DNA of 64,000 bases from Kiritimatiellia bacterium (GTDB lineage Bacteria; Verrucomicrobiota; Kiritimatiellia; RFP12; UBA1067): the NCBI GenBank assembly GCA_017403825.1, contig JAFRDO010000083.1, forward strand, positions 113,690 through 177,689, written 5' to 3'. The translations under genes and the position numbers were made by a program. This document shows positions 41,159 through 49,785 of the stretch, one piece after another; position 1 is the first letter of the stretch; each line of letters begins with the position of its first letter. The notes beneath the pieces are model-generated. The model ran no database searches. It was not told the origin of the DNA and saw only the letters and a program-made list of their open reading frames with translations.

Positions 41159-43909
41159 ATGAAAAAGACCATTTTGCTTTTGTCCGTTTTGCTTTCTGCC
41201 GCCCTGTTGCAGACGGGGTATGCCTCACCGGATAACGTTATTGCCGAAGCAACGTTGTCGCGAGCAGACTTCCGCATACGTGACCCTTTCGTGCTGGCTG
41301 AAGACGGCGTTTATTATCTTTACGAATCTAAGCCGTGGGACGGCGGTCGCGGCGTGTTCGTGCGTATCAGCACCGACCTGGAGCGTTGGACTGAAAAACG
41401 CCAGGTGATGCGTGTGGATGACGACCTGCCCGTCCGGAAGGTGTGGGCGCCGGAAGTCCACAAGTACGGCGGCGCCTACTACCTCTTTGTGACCCTGACG
41501 ATGGAGAAGGGAGCTTATCCCGTTGCGACGATTGTCGAAGGGCGAGAGGACTTCATCGAGCCGCGCGGCACTTGGGTGTACAGGTCTAATAGTCCGACGG
41601 GACCGTTCGTCCCCGTGAAGAAGGGACCTGTTCCGCCGCAGGACTGGATGACGCTTGACGGCACTCTCTATGTTGAGGAGGGTCGACCTTACATGGTCTT
41701 CTGTCACGAATGGTGCCAGACGAAGGACGGGCGAATGTGCTACGCGCCGCTGTCGCCGGATTTCGCTTCGTTCACCGCTCCGCCGGTCACCATGTTCAAG
41801 GCGTCCGAGGCGATGGCTGGGGCGGGCGATGTCACTGATGGGCCGTTCCTTTACCGGTCGCCAAAGAACGGCGTGCTTTACATGATCTGGTCGAACACGG
41901 TGGAACGCAACGGCAAGAGAGACTACTGCGTGTTCGTGCGCAAGTCGTCCGGCGGCAAGCTTGCTGGGCCGTGGTCAGGGGACGAGCTTCTGTTCTCCGA
42001 AAACGGCGGTCACGGCATGATCTTCAAGACGTTCGACGGCCGCCTGATGCTGACGTTGCACCAGCCGAACTCCACGCCCGACGAACGCATGGCGCTTTTC
42101 GAGATCGAGGATACTGGCGCGACGCTGCGCATCAAGAACGGCGTCGAGCCGCTTGTCACGTGCGACGACTGGCGCGGGTGGTCGCATTCTGTCCAGACTG
42201 TGTCGGAGGTCGGACGAGACCTTGTCACTATTCGCATCTCGTCGCCGACGAACGCCGCGCCTCCGCAGTTCGGCGTTCAGCTCCGCGTGCCGGGCGCGGG
42301 CGTGCAGAACGTCTGGACGACAGATTTCCTTACGAGCGACGGACAGCATCTGTGGCCGCAACTCTGGTGGGAAGACCGGTCGACGTACGAATCGCAGCTT
42401 GCCGTGAACGTGCCCATTGCCGTCGGTTACAATTCCACCGGCGTCTCGCCTGTCGCGCTCGCCTGCTCCGAGGCTTCCAACCTTCTCAAGTTCGGGCTTT
42501 ATGCCGACGACCGCACGTGCGAGATCGTCGGAAGGTGCGAGTTCTTCCTTCAGCCTGTCGCGGCGATGCGGGAGTATTCGGCGACCGTTCTTCTAGATAG
42601 GCGCGGACGCGATTTCGGCGAGACGGTCCGCACTTGTTCTGAATGGGTGGCGGCGCAAAACGGCTTCACGCCGGCAAGCGTTCCGGAAGCGGCGTATGAG
42701 CCGCTCTATTCCACATGGTACGCCTGGTTGCAGGACGTTCACGCCGAGGAGCTGGAGAAGGAGGCGCGCCTTGCCGCCGCGCTCGGAATGAAGACGATGA
42801 TCCTTGACGACGGCTGGCACAAGGAAAAAAGCACTTCCTTCTTCTCGGCTACGGGCGACTGGATGCCTGTAACGTCCCGCTTTCCAGACTTCAAGGCGCA
42901 TGTCGAAGCGGTGCATCGGGCGGGGCTGAAGTACATGCTGTGGCTGTCGGTTCCGTATGTCGGAGACGAATCGAAGGCATGGGAACGGTTCAAGGACAAG
43001 CTTCTTTATGTGCACGGGAAGAAGTCTCCGGGTCGCGTCGGAATACTCGACCCGCGGTTCCCCGAAGTGCGCGAGCACCTGATACGGACTTACGAGCGCG
43101 TTGTCGGCGAGTGGGGGTTCGACGGCGCCAAGCTGGACTTCATCGACCAGTTCAAGCTTGTCGGGGCCGATCCGGCGCTCAGGGACAACTACGCCGGGCG
43201 CGACTACCGGTCCGTTCCGGAAGCTGTGAACCGCCTTATGAAGGACGTGCTGGAGCGCTTGAAGCGCATCAGGCCGGACGTGCTCGTGGAGTTCCGTCAG
43301 GCATATATGGGACCGGCGATCCTGCAATACGGGAACATGATGCGAGCGGCGGACTGTCCCGCCGACCCCTGCGCCAACAGAAAGCGCATCTGCGACCTGC
43401 GGCTTACGTCAGGAAAGACGGCTGTCCATTCCGATATGCTCGTGTGGAGCCGCGACGAAGCGCCTGAAGGTGCGGCGCTTCCGATTCTGAACGCGCTTTT
43501 TTCGACCGTCCAGTATTCCATGGTGCTGGCAAAGCTGCCGCCAGCCCACGCAGAGGTGATTCGCCATTGGATCGGTTTCACGCGTTCGCACCGCGACGCG
43601 CTCCTGAAGGGGAAGTTCCGTCCGCACCATCCCGAGAGCGGCTACACCTGGATCGAGGGCGAGAGCGGGTCAGAACGGGTGGTGACTGTTCATTCGGCGG
43701 AGGTTTGCGTGCCTGTGGATGCAGCAGCGAAACCGTCGTATGTGGTGAACGCGACAGGAGGCGCTGGAGTGCTGGTGGAGCTTGCCGTTCCGTGCAAGGT
43801 CGAGCGGTTCGACGTCTTCGGCAAGCCGGACGGTACGTCCGAATGTTCCGCAGGTTTCCATCGCATTCCTGTCAAGGCGTCAGGCTATGCACGGCTTGCT
43901 GCGTTATGA
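41159..43909 (+). CDS. Secreted GH43-like plus GH36-like two-domain glycosidase
   Basis: The start at 41159 opens a signal peptide (TILLLSVLLSAALLQTGYA); the longer upstream frame only reads through the transporter gene. Residues about 35-310 form a GH43-type five-bladed propeller: RIRDPFVLAEDGVYYLYES (catalytic Asp in RDPF), KVWAPEVHKYGGAYYLF, and VTDGPFLYR, with Asp where the acid Glu usually stands. A beta-sandwich linker follows. From about residue 555 there is a GH36/melibiase-like barrel: STWYAWLQDV, MILDDGWH, DGAKLDFID with probable nucleophile Asp660, and RAADCPADPCANR. Total length 916 residues. I infer release of arabinose- or galactose-type residues from a branched glycan. The end overlaps rimO by ATGA. 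Confidence 0.8.
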   Translation: MKKTILLLSVLLSAALLQTGYASPDNVIAEATLSRADFRIRDPFVLAEDGVYYLYESKPWDGGRGVFVRISTDLERWTEKRQVMRVDDDLPVRKVWAPEVHKYGGAYYLFVTLTMEKGAYPVATIVEGREDFIEPRGTWVYRSNSPTGPFVPVKKGPVPPQDWMTLDGTLYVEEGRPYMVFCHEWCQTKDGRMCYAPLSPDFASFTAPPVTMFKASEAMAGAGDVTDGPFLYRSPKNGVLYMIWSNTVERNGKRDYCVFVRKSSGGKLAGPWSGDELLFSENGGHGMIFKTFDGRLMLTLHQPNSTPDERMALFEIEDTGATLRIKNGVEPLVTCDDWRGWSHSVQTVSEVGRDLVTIRISSPTNAAPPQFGVQLRVPGAGVQNVWTTDFLTSDGQHLWPQLWWEDRSTYESQLAVNVPIAVGYNSTGVSPVALACSEASNLLKFGLYADDRTCEIVGRCEFFLQPVAAMREYSATVLLDRRGRDFGETVRTCSEWVAAQNGFTPASVPEAAYEPLYSTWYAWLQDVHAEELEKEARLAAALGMKTMILDDGWHKEKSTSFFSATGDWMPVTSRFPDFKAHVEAVHRAGLKYMLWLSVPYVGDESKAWERFKDKLLYVHGKKSPGRVGILDPRFPEVREHLIRTYERVVGEWGFDGAKLDFIDQFKLVGADPALRDNYAGRDYRSVPEAVNRLMKDVLERLKRIRPDVLVEFRQAYMGPAILQYGNMMRAADCPADPCANRKRICDLRLTSGKTAVHSDMLVWSRDEAPEGAALPILNALFSTVQYSMVLAKLPPAHAEVIRHWIGFTRSHRDALLKGKFRPHHPESGYTWIEGESGSERVVTVHSAEVCVPVDAAAKPSYVVNATGGAGVLVELAVPCKVERFDVFGKPDGTSECSAGFHRIPVKASGYARLAAL

Positions 43910-45159
43910 GCCAGAGCGGAAAGGGGAAAATGGGAGAAGGAAAACTTCTGGCGCTGGTGTCGCTCGGCTGCGCGAAGAATGCCGTGGATCTGCAGGCGCG
44001 CGCTGGAAACTTCATTCGCCAAGGGTGGATCCTGTCGCCCGACCCTAACCGTGCGGACACGGTGATTGTCAACACTTGCGCTTTCATTGCCGCCGCGCGC
44101 GAGGAGGCCGAGGCGGAGATTCGCCGTGCCGTGGCGCTGAAGGCCAAGGGCAACTACCGTCGTGTGATCGTAGCGGGCTGCTATCCGCAGCGCTACCCCG
44201 GTGCAGCCGCGGCATTTCCAGGCGTTGACGAATGGCTCGGCGTGCCGAGCGGATGGGCCGAGCCTAAGGTGCCGGGATTGCGCCTTACCGGCAAGGCGTT
44301 CGCCTACCTTAAGATCGCAGAGGGCTGCTCCCACCGCTGCGCCTACTGCGCCATACCTTCAATACGCGGACGTTTCAGGTCGCGTCCCCTGCGTTCGATC
44401 CTGCGCGAGGCACGAGCGCTTGTGGCAAGCGGTTGTCGAGAACTCAACATTGTCGCGCAGGATCCGATGCTGTGGCGAGAGGGAAAGCTTCGCCTGCCCG
44501 ACCTCCTGCGCCGGATAGACCGCATTCCCGGCGACTTCTGGGTGCGCGTGCTGTATTCATATCCTAACGAGATAACAGAGGACTTCATAGCCTGGATGCT
44601 GACCAGTCCGCATGCGGTGCGTTACATTGACGTGCCGATACAGCACACAGTGCCGGAGTTGCTTGTCCGCATGAACCGCCGTCACGCTGTCGACGCCTCT
44701 CGTGAGGCGGCGGGAGTCCTTCGCGAAGTCGTGCCGGGTGTTACCCTGCGCACGACCGTGATGACAGGATTCCCCGGCGAAACCGAGAAGCGGTTCCGCC
44801 AGATGTTGGCGGACTTGAGGCGCATGCAGTTTGACCATCTTGGCGCGTTTGCGTATTCGCCGGAGAAGGGGACCCCGGGGGCGGCGATGCGAGGGCGTCC
44901 GTCGGCGGCCGTTGCCCGCGAGCGCGAACGGCTTGTGATGGAGCAGCAGTCTGCCATGTGGAGGCTTAAGGCGAAGCGGCTCATTGGAGGCGTCTTCCGC
45001 GCGCTAGTGGTCGCGCCGGGTGTGGCGCGGCTTGAGTCTCAGGCGCCAGACGTCGACGGCGTCGTCTACCTTGACGGCGCGGCGTCGGCAGCGCCGGTAG
45101 GCGAGTTCGTCCAAGTGCGTCTAGTGCGCAGCCGTGGCTTCGACTTCGTGGCGGAGTAG
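43906..45159 (+). CDS. rimO: Ribosomal protein S12 methylthiotransferase RimO-like (MiaB family)
   Basis: This 417-residue radical-SAM enzyme adds a methylthio group to the ribosomal S12 aspartate. The N-terminal UPF0004 domain carries the auxiliary cluster cysteines in SLGCAKNAVD, NTCAFI and VAGCYPQRY. The radical-SAM triad is CSHRCAYCAIPSIRGRFRSR. Later, IDVPIQHTVPELLVRMNRRH and MTGFPGETEKRF are family hallmarks, and a C-terminal TRAM domain ends the protein. SLGCAKN and CAIPSIRG favour RimO over MiaB. The start overlaps the preceding stop as ATGA. The ATG at 43930 is a possible alternative. Being a housekeeping gene after a glycosidase, it is probably only co-transcribed. Confidence 0.87.
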   Translation: MSQSGKGKMGEGKLLALVSLGCAKNAVDLQARAGNFIRQGWILSPDPNRADTVIVNTCAFIAAAREEAEAEIRRAVALKAKGNYRRVIVAGCYPQRYPGAAAAFPGVDEWLGVPSGWAEPKVPGLRLTGKAFAYLKIAEGCSHRCAYCAIPSIRGRFRSRPLRSILREARALVASGCRELNIVAQDPMLWREGKLRLPDLLRRIDRIPGDFWVRVLYSYPNEITEDFIAWMLTSPHAVRYIDVPIQHTVPELLVRMNRRHAVDASREAAGVLREVVPGVTLRTTVMTGFPGETEKRFRQMLADLRRMQFDHLGAFAYSPEKGTPGAAMRGRPSAAVARERERLVMEQQSAMWRLKAKRLIGGVFRALVVAPGVARLESQAPDVDGVVYLDGAASAAPVGEFVQVRLVRSRGFDFVAE

Positions 45160-45180
45160 TCGGAGCGCCAGAGAATATGC

Positions 45181-45186
45181 TATAAT
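45181..45186 (+). promoter_or_regulatory. Extended -10 promoter of the branched-chain aminotransferase gene
   Basis: TATAAT preceded by TGC, 31 bases before the ATG at 45218. The leader contains AGAAAGGAAA as ribosome site. Confidence 0.65.
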
Positions 45187-45217
45187 ACGTTGACAATTTT
45201 AGAAAGGAAAACATAAA

Positions 45218-46246
45218 ATGAAGGCACCCAAGAAGGGCATCAAGTGGGAAGAGCTCGGTTTTGGCTTTTCCGACGTAAACTGTCATCTTCGCATGACATG
45301 GAAGAACGGCAAGTGGTCAAAGCCCAAGTTCGTTAAGGAACCGTGGATTAGCATGCACATCGGCGCGGCCTGCCTGCACTACGGGCAGGAATGCTTCGAA
45401 GGCATCAAGGCGTTCCGGCAGGAGAACGGCAAGATCGTCATCTTCCGTCCCGACGAGAACGCGAAGCGCATGTTCAGGACAGCCCAGCGCACCTGCATGC
45501 CGCCGATTCCGGTCGATACGTTCCTTGACTGCTGCAGGGCAGTCGTGAAGAAGAACGCCGAGTACGTTCCGCCGTACGGCACTGGCGGGTCGATGTACCT
45601 GCGTCCGCTCTTGATCGGCACAGGACCTCAGATCGGCGTCGCGCCGGCAAAGAAATACACGTTCATGATCATGGTGATGCCTGTCGGCGCCTACTACAAG
45701 GGCGGCATCAAGCCTGTCCGCGCCGTAATCTTCGACGAATGGGATCGCGCCGCGCCGCACGGCATGGGCGACGTCAAGGTTGGCGGAAACTACGCTGCCG
45801 GAATCTTCGCCCACGAGAAGGCGAAGAAGGAGGGCTGGCCGGTCGAGCTCTACCTCGATGCCAAGACGCACAAGTACATCGAGGAGTTCGCGACGTCCAA
45901 CTTCGCCGGAATCACGAAAGACGGTACATACGTCACGCCTGACTCCTGCTCGGTGCTTCCGTCCGTCACGAACATGTCCCTCAAGCAGTGCGCCAAGGAT
46001 CTCGGCATCAAGGTGGAGTGCCGCCAGATTCCGTATTCGGAGCTCAAGAAGTTCAAGGCCGTCGCTGCGCTTGGCACCGCCGTAGTGATTACGCCCGTCT
46101 GGGAAATCACCCGTGGCAAGGAAGTCATAAAGATTTCCGATCCGGACGTCGTGCACCCGACGCTGCAGAAACTCTACGACACCGTCCAGGGCGTCCAGTA
46201 CGGACGGCTTGCAGACAAGCACGGATGGTGCTTCGAAGTGAAATAG
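45218..46246 (+). CDS. ilvE: Branched-chain amino acid aminotransferase
   Basis: This 342-residue PLP enzyme transfers amino groups between glutamate and the 2-oxo acids of leucine, isoleucine and valine. It belongs to the eukaryote-like type: LHYGQECFEGIKAFR, GSMYLRPLLIGTGPQIGV, DVKVGGNYAAG (PLP-binding Lys three residues before GGN), and EEFATSNFAGITKDGTYVTP, followed by a C-terminal TAVVITPVWEI. Length is normal. It has its own promoter and a Shine-Dalgarno sequence. The last 22 bases are shared with the start of recJ, so the two are translationally linked despite unrelated functions. Confidence 0.93.
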   Translation: MKAPKKGIKWEELGFGFSDVNCHLRMTWKNGKWSKPKFVKEPWISMHIGAACLHYGQECFEGIKAFRQENGKIVIFRPDENAKRMFRTAQRTCMPPIPVDTFLDCCRAVVKKNAEYVPPYGTGGSMYLRPLLIGTGPQIGVAPAKKYTFMIMVMPVGAYYKGGIKPVRAVIFDEWDRAAPHGMGDVKVGGNYAAGIFAHEKAKKEGWPVELYLDAKTHKYIEEFATSNFAGITKDGTYVTPDSCSVLPSVTNMSLKQCAKDLGIKVECRQIPYSELKKFKAVAALGTAVVITPVWEITRGKEVIKISDPDVVHPTLQKLYDTVQGVQYGRLADKHGWCFEVK

Positions 46247-47850
46247 TAAGGCGGATACTCGAGGCCCGCGGCATCTCCGCCGCGGACCTCGAATCGTTTC
46301 TCAATCCGTCGCTTCGGGACCTTGCTCCGCCGGAGGACTTGCCGGGCTTGGTTGCTGCGGCAGACGTCGTGCTCGATGCCGTCGCTGCAAAGAAGAAGGT
46401 TGTAATCTTCGGCGACTACGACTGCGACGGGGTCTGCGCCACTGCGATTCTCGTCAAGACACTTTCGGCGCTCGGCGCAGACGTGGAGCCGTTCCTTCCC
46501 GACCGCCGTTCCGAGGGCTACGGCATGAGCGACGAAGCTGTGGCGCGCATGCTCCGCGAGTGTCCCGAAGTCGGACTTGTCATAACGGTAGACAACGGCA
46601 TAAACTCTGTCCAACAGGTCGCAGACCTCCGCTCCCGCGGCATCGGCGTCGTGATAACCGACCACCATCTTCCGGGTGACGAATTGCCGGAGGCCGACGC
46701 CCTCGTAGACCCTAAGGTTGCCGCGCCGGAGGAGTTCTCGAACCTCTGCGGCGCAGGCGTCGCGTTCCTGCTGGCGAACCGGCTTGTCTCCGAATCCAAG
46801 CGCCGTGGCACATACGACGGACCTAGCATAGGTGGTGCGCTCCTAGTCCTGGCCGGGCTGGCCACGGTGACGGACCTCATGACGCTTCTCGGCCAGAACC
46901 GGATTCTCGTGGCAGAAGCGTTAAGGCGCTTCCCCGTCCTTGCGCCGGTCGGGCTTCGCGAACTTCATATTCGCGCCGCGCGCAGCGGCGGCGACCGCCT
47001 TACGTCCAAGGACTTCGCCTTCCTGCTGGGTCCGCGCATCAACGCGGCAGGACGCATGGCGTCCGGTATGGAGGCGCTTGAGCTGATCCTCTCTGACGAC
47101 CGTGAGATCACGCGTGAACTGGCCCGGATTGTTGACGGCTACAACGTCATGCGCAAGTCCATTGAGCAGAAGATGACCGACGAGGCGATGAGCAAGATCG
47201 TGCCTGGCGCTCCTGCGCAGGTCATCGACCTGCCCGGGGGGCATCCGGGCGTTGTCGGCATAGTCGCAGCGCGCGTACTGGAGCATCTTGGCGACGAGGG
47301 ACCGGTCTGCATAATTGCGGATGGACACGGCTCCGCCCGCGCACCGGACTGGCTTAACGTCCGCGAGGCTTTCGTCGCTTGCTCCGAGACGCTTTCCTCG
47401 TTCGGCGGCCATGCGGCAGCTGCTGGGTTTGCGGTTAAGGAAGGCCGGCTGGACGACTTCCGGCGGCTCCTTTGCGAGTACTGCGCTGCTCACCGTGGCG
47501 AGCGCGTTTCCACCGAGCGCGCGGTGGACGCCTGGGTCGACGCTTCGGACATCACGCTGGAGCTTGCCGACGATCTAACGTTGCTTGAACCGTTCGGCGA
47601 GGGAAACCAAGAGCCTGTGTTCGGGCTTCGTGACGTTTTCTTCTCAGACGTGAAACCGCTGGGAATCGACGGACGTCACCTGGCTGCTTCATTGCGCGGT
47701 TCCGGATTGCGACTGGTGTTCTGGAACAGGGGTGATCTTGTTGAGCCGCTTCGGGCCTCTGGCGCGTTGCCGCATACGATACGATTCCGCGTCGTCGCTT
47801 CCGGCTATGGCGAACGTCATGTTGAACTGCGCCTTGTTTCTGTAGACTGA
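46225..47850 (+). CDS. recJ: Single-stranded-DNA-specific exonuclease RecJ
   Basis: This 541-residue 5'-3' exonuclease is used in recombination and mismatch repair. Motifs are FGDYDCDGVCATAIL (motif I), ITVDNGI (II), ITDHHLPG (the DHH motif), DPKVA, NLCGAGVAF, GPRINAAGRM and, in the DHHA1 domain, SFGGHAAAAGFAV. A C-terminal OB-like domain starts near ITLELADDL. The ATG at 46225 lies inside the upstream gene, giving a 22-base overlap; GTG at 46228 is an alternative. The N-terminus is some 25 residues shorter than in many RecJ proteins but the conserved EARGI...FLNPSL element is present. No function is missing. Confidence 0.92.
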   Translation: MVLRSEIVRRILEARGISAADLESFLNPSLRDLAPPEDLPGLVAAADVVLDAVAAKKKVVIFGDYDCDGVCATAILVKTLSALGADVEPFLPDRRSEGYGMSDEAVARMLRECPEVGLVITVDNGINSVQQVADLRSRGIGVVITDHHLPGDELPEADALVDPKVAAPEEFSNLCGAGVAFLLANRLVSESKRRGTYDGPSIGGALLVLAGLATVTDLMTLLGQNRILVAEALRRFPVLAPVGLRELHIRAARSGGDRLTSKDFAFLLGPRINAAGRMASGMEALELILSDDREITRELARIVDGYNVMRKSIEQKMTDEAMSKIVPGAPAQVIDLPGGHPGVVGIVAARVLEHLGDEGPVCIIADGHGSARAPDWLNVREAFVACSETLSSFGGHAAAAGFAVKEGRLDDFRRLLCEYCAAHRGERVSTERAVDAWVDASDITLELADDLTLLEPFGEGNQEPVFGLRDVFFSDVKPLGIDGRHLAASLRGSGLRLVFWNRGDLVEPLRASGALPHTIRFRVVASGYGERHVELRLVSVD

Positions 47851-47906
47851 AGGATTGAGTCAAATTAGGTCTTTGCCTGGAATTCGTGCGGGGACGCTGC
47901 AATCAT

Positions 47907-47973
47907 ATTTCGTGCCATATTTTAACACTTCTAATTTGGTACGAAATCGACTTTAAATCAATTTCGTGCCAAA
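47907..47973. promoter_or_regulatory. Cluster of TTTGGnACGAAAT-type half-sites upstream of the ATPase remnant
   Basis: A 13-base arm (47935-47947) and its inverse copy (47961-47973) match at 12 of 13 positions around an AT-rich centre. A third, direct half-site lies at 47907-47919. TTGACA follows at 47980-47985. The arrangement suggests an operator or a mobile-element end left over from the decayed gene. Confidence 0.5.
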
Positions 47974-48039
47974 TCCATATTGACAAAGCGCAATAAAATA
48001 TGCGATAACACCTTCAAACTTTCCAATTGGAGAATAAGC

Positions 48040-48430
48040 ATGTTTCTGGGTCGTGAAAAAGAATTGGAGTCGCTTCGGCATTTGCTGCAAAAGCCGACAT
48101 CTTCGCTTGTCGCGTGTCGCGGACGACGTCGAATCGGGAAATCCACAATCTGATTCTCGTTCTCTGCGGCAGTGTCAAGACGGACTGCAAATCGACCTTC
48201 TCATACAGACGTCTAGACTGGCGTACATAGTCGAGGTCAAGCGCCGTGTTCGCATCTGACGCGAGATTGAGCGTGAGATTTCCGACAAGGTGGCGGCCTA
48301 CCCGAAACGCAGAGGCGTTTCCATTCGGACTGCGCTTGTGTACGAAGGCGAAATAGACGAAGCGGTCTCACGCAGCGGCGCATTCGACATTGTGTTGCCG
48401 TTCTCAAGGCTGCTCGGCATCGAGACTTAG
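48040..48430 (+). pseudogene. Remnant of an AAA ATPase with DUF234-type C-terminus
   Basis: The 5' piece starts MFLGREKELESLRHLL and runs into the Walker A motif (RGRRRIGKST), then stops at 48151. This is the standard opening of archaeal-type AAA ATPases that carry a C-terminal DUF234 nuclease-like domain. The 3' piece, in another frame, encodes GLQIDLLIQTSRLAYIVEVKRR, an in-frame TGA at 48257, then SDKVAAYPKRRGVSIRTALVYEGE and FDIVLPFSRLLGIET. These match the C-terminal end of the same family. Intact members are about 450 residues; only about 130 codons are left. The centre is deleted and both junction and stop disable it. Confidence 0.85.
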
Positions 48431-48470
48431 TGCAAAGCGCTATGACTTTGCATTGCTGTTGCCGGTGACG

Positions 48471-48526
48471 TTAGTTCTTCGGTGCTTCTGCGACTTCGCT
48501 GCCGGTGCCGCGGATCTTGATGTGGA
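48471..48526 (-). repeat. Partial duplicate of the aspS 3' end (matches 55771-55826)
   Basis: By eye 53 of 56 bases equal the last 56 bases of aspS, in the same orientation 7.3 kb away. On the minus strand it encodes [17 protein letters not shown] plus stop, against [17 protein letters not shown] in aspS. A 31-codon frame (48471-48566) beginning MDFLAVLVFDGKRI runs into it, but I see no support for it as a gene. Confidence 0.85.
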
Positions 48527-48570
48527 TGCGCTTGCCGTCAAAAACTAAAACTGCTAAAAAGTCCATTTTT

Positions 48571-48610
48571 GCGTTATACTTAAAGATTTTTCTGCGAACA
48601 TTGATAACGC
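48571..48610. promoter_or_regulatory. Candidate operator of the GntR-type regulator
   Basis: GCGTTAT (48571-48577) and ATAACGC (48604-48610) form a perfect 7-bp inverted repeat with a 26-base spacer, about three DNA turns centre to centre. It lies just upstream of the -35 (48618) of the regulator gene and could serve autoregulation. Confidence 0.35.
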
Positions 48611-48617
48611 AATACGG

Positions 48618-48647
48618 TTGACTTCCTTCGCGCGGATTTGCTACAAT
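48618..48647 (+). promoter_or_regulatory. Promoter of the GntR/LacI-type regulator
   Basis: TTGACT (48618-48623), 18 bases, then TACAAT (48642-48647) preceded by TGC. The -10 overlaps the upstream in-frame ATG at 48646, so the usable start is 48655, 7 bases downstream, implying a leaderless mRNA. Confidence 0.65.
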
Positions 48648-48654
48648 GTATGAC

Positions 48655-49785
48655 ATGAGGCATGGGAAAGCCATTCCGTTCAAGATCGACCGGAACAATC
48701 GGGCAAATCTGTCGACGCAGCTTGCCGACGGATTTCGTCGTGCCATCTTAACAGGCTATTACCGTCCCGGCGACCGTTTGCCGTCTTTTTCTGAGATAGC
48801 AATGGAGCTGGCAGTATCGATCCGTGCGCCGCGGGAAGCGATGAAGCGTCTCGTGGCTGAGAATCTGGTTCGGTCGCGGCCTCGCATCGGCTGCGAGGTG
48901 CTTTCGCATGGCGACCGCATTTGGAAGGGTCGTGTCATTTGCGCCGTACTTGCCGCTCTTGAAGGGTCTTTTTACTTTTCGATGATGATTGGTGCGCTGC
49001 GCAGGAGAATGGTCGCGAGCGGTTATTCTTTGATAACCGTGGCTGTGGATGCCGGGCAGAACGGCGAACTTGACTTTTCGCAACTGGATGCGCTGTGCGG
49101 CGAGAAGGTCGACTGCATCATCACGATCCATCCTTCTGACGCGCTTGCGGAGCATGTCGCATCGTATGGAGTGCCGGCGCTTGCATTCGTAGACATTCAG
49201 GCGGCGCCGGGCCTTGAGACGTTGCGACGCACGAACGTGTGCGCCGTGGAGCCCGTAGCGCACGCCATACGTAACGTAGGCGTCCGGCGGGTGTTGCTCG
49301 CGAACTATGCTGGGGGCCTGGCGGAGAGGAAGATGCTTGAGCAGTTCGGGCTGGAGGTCGAGTCCATTTCTGTCGAAGCGAACGGGCCGAATTTTCTCGA
49401 AGCGCTCAAGCGTCGGTCGATGGAAGCGCTCCTCGAGCGGTTTGCTCCGGGTCGTCCGTATCCCGACCTTGTGATCTTTACCGACGACCACGTTGCGTTC
49501 GGAGGCCTTCTTGGCCTTGCCCTGCGCGGTGTGAAAGTGCCGGAAGACGTCAGTGTCATAACTATGTCAAACCGAGGGTGTGCTCCAGTCTGGACGCATT
49601 CGCTTGCGCAGATCGAGGTAGATCCGATTTCGGACGGCGAAACGCTTGCCGATTATGCGGTAGCTAGGATCGAGTGCCGCCCTGCGCCAGCCGTCTCATG
49701 GCGCGTGCGCTTCATATCGGGAGAGTCGTTCCCATCTGTAGCAGGAGGGCAATTAGCAGAGGAACACAGGAGGAATATCAAATGA
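48655..49785 (+). CDS. GntR-family regulator with LacI-type sugar sensor domain
   Basis: The ATG at 48655 is taken because the in-frame ATG at 48646 falls inside the -10 box. Residues about 1-75 are a GntR winged helix: NLSTQLADGFRRAILTGYYRPGDRLPSFSEIAMELAVS and EAMKRLVAENLVRSRPRIG. The rest is a periplasmic-binding-protein-like sensor: VICAVLAALEGSFYFSMMIGALRRRM, VDCIITIHPSD, FTDDHVAFGGLLGLALRGVKVPEDVSVITMSN. This combination (AraR-like) usually represses sugar genes until the inducer binds. Its stop overlaps the start of the 1101-residue secreted protein as ATGA, so regulator and target share an operon. The ligand is not known. Confidence 0.9.
   Translation: MRHGKAIPFKIDRNNRANLSTQLADGFRRAILTGYYRPGDRLPSFSEIAMELAVSIRAPREAMKRLVAENLVRSRPRIGCEVLSHGDRIWKGRVICAVLAALEGSFYFSMMIGALRRRMVASGYSLITVAVDAGQNGELDFSQLDALCGEKVDCIITIHPSDALAEHVASYGVPALAFVDIQAAPGLETLRRTNVCAVEPVAHAIRNVGVRRVLLANYAGGLAERKMLEQFGLEVESISVEANGPNFLEALKRRSMEALLERFAPGRPYPDLVIFTDDHVAFGGLLGLALRGVKVPEDVSVITMSNRGCAPVWTHSLAQIEVDPISDGETLADYAVARIECRPAPAVSWRVRFISGESFPSVAGGQLAEEHRRNIK

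Noticed and set aside
48471..48566. 31-codon minus-strand frame ending in the aspS-like tail
   Set aside because: Its sense arises from the duplicated aspS fragment; the upstream part has no homology and no ribosome site.
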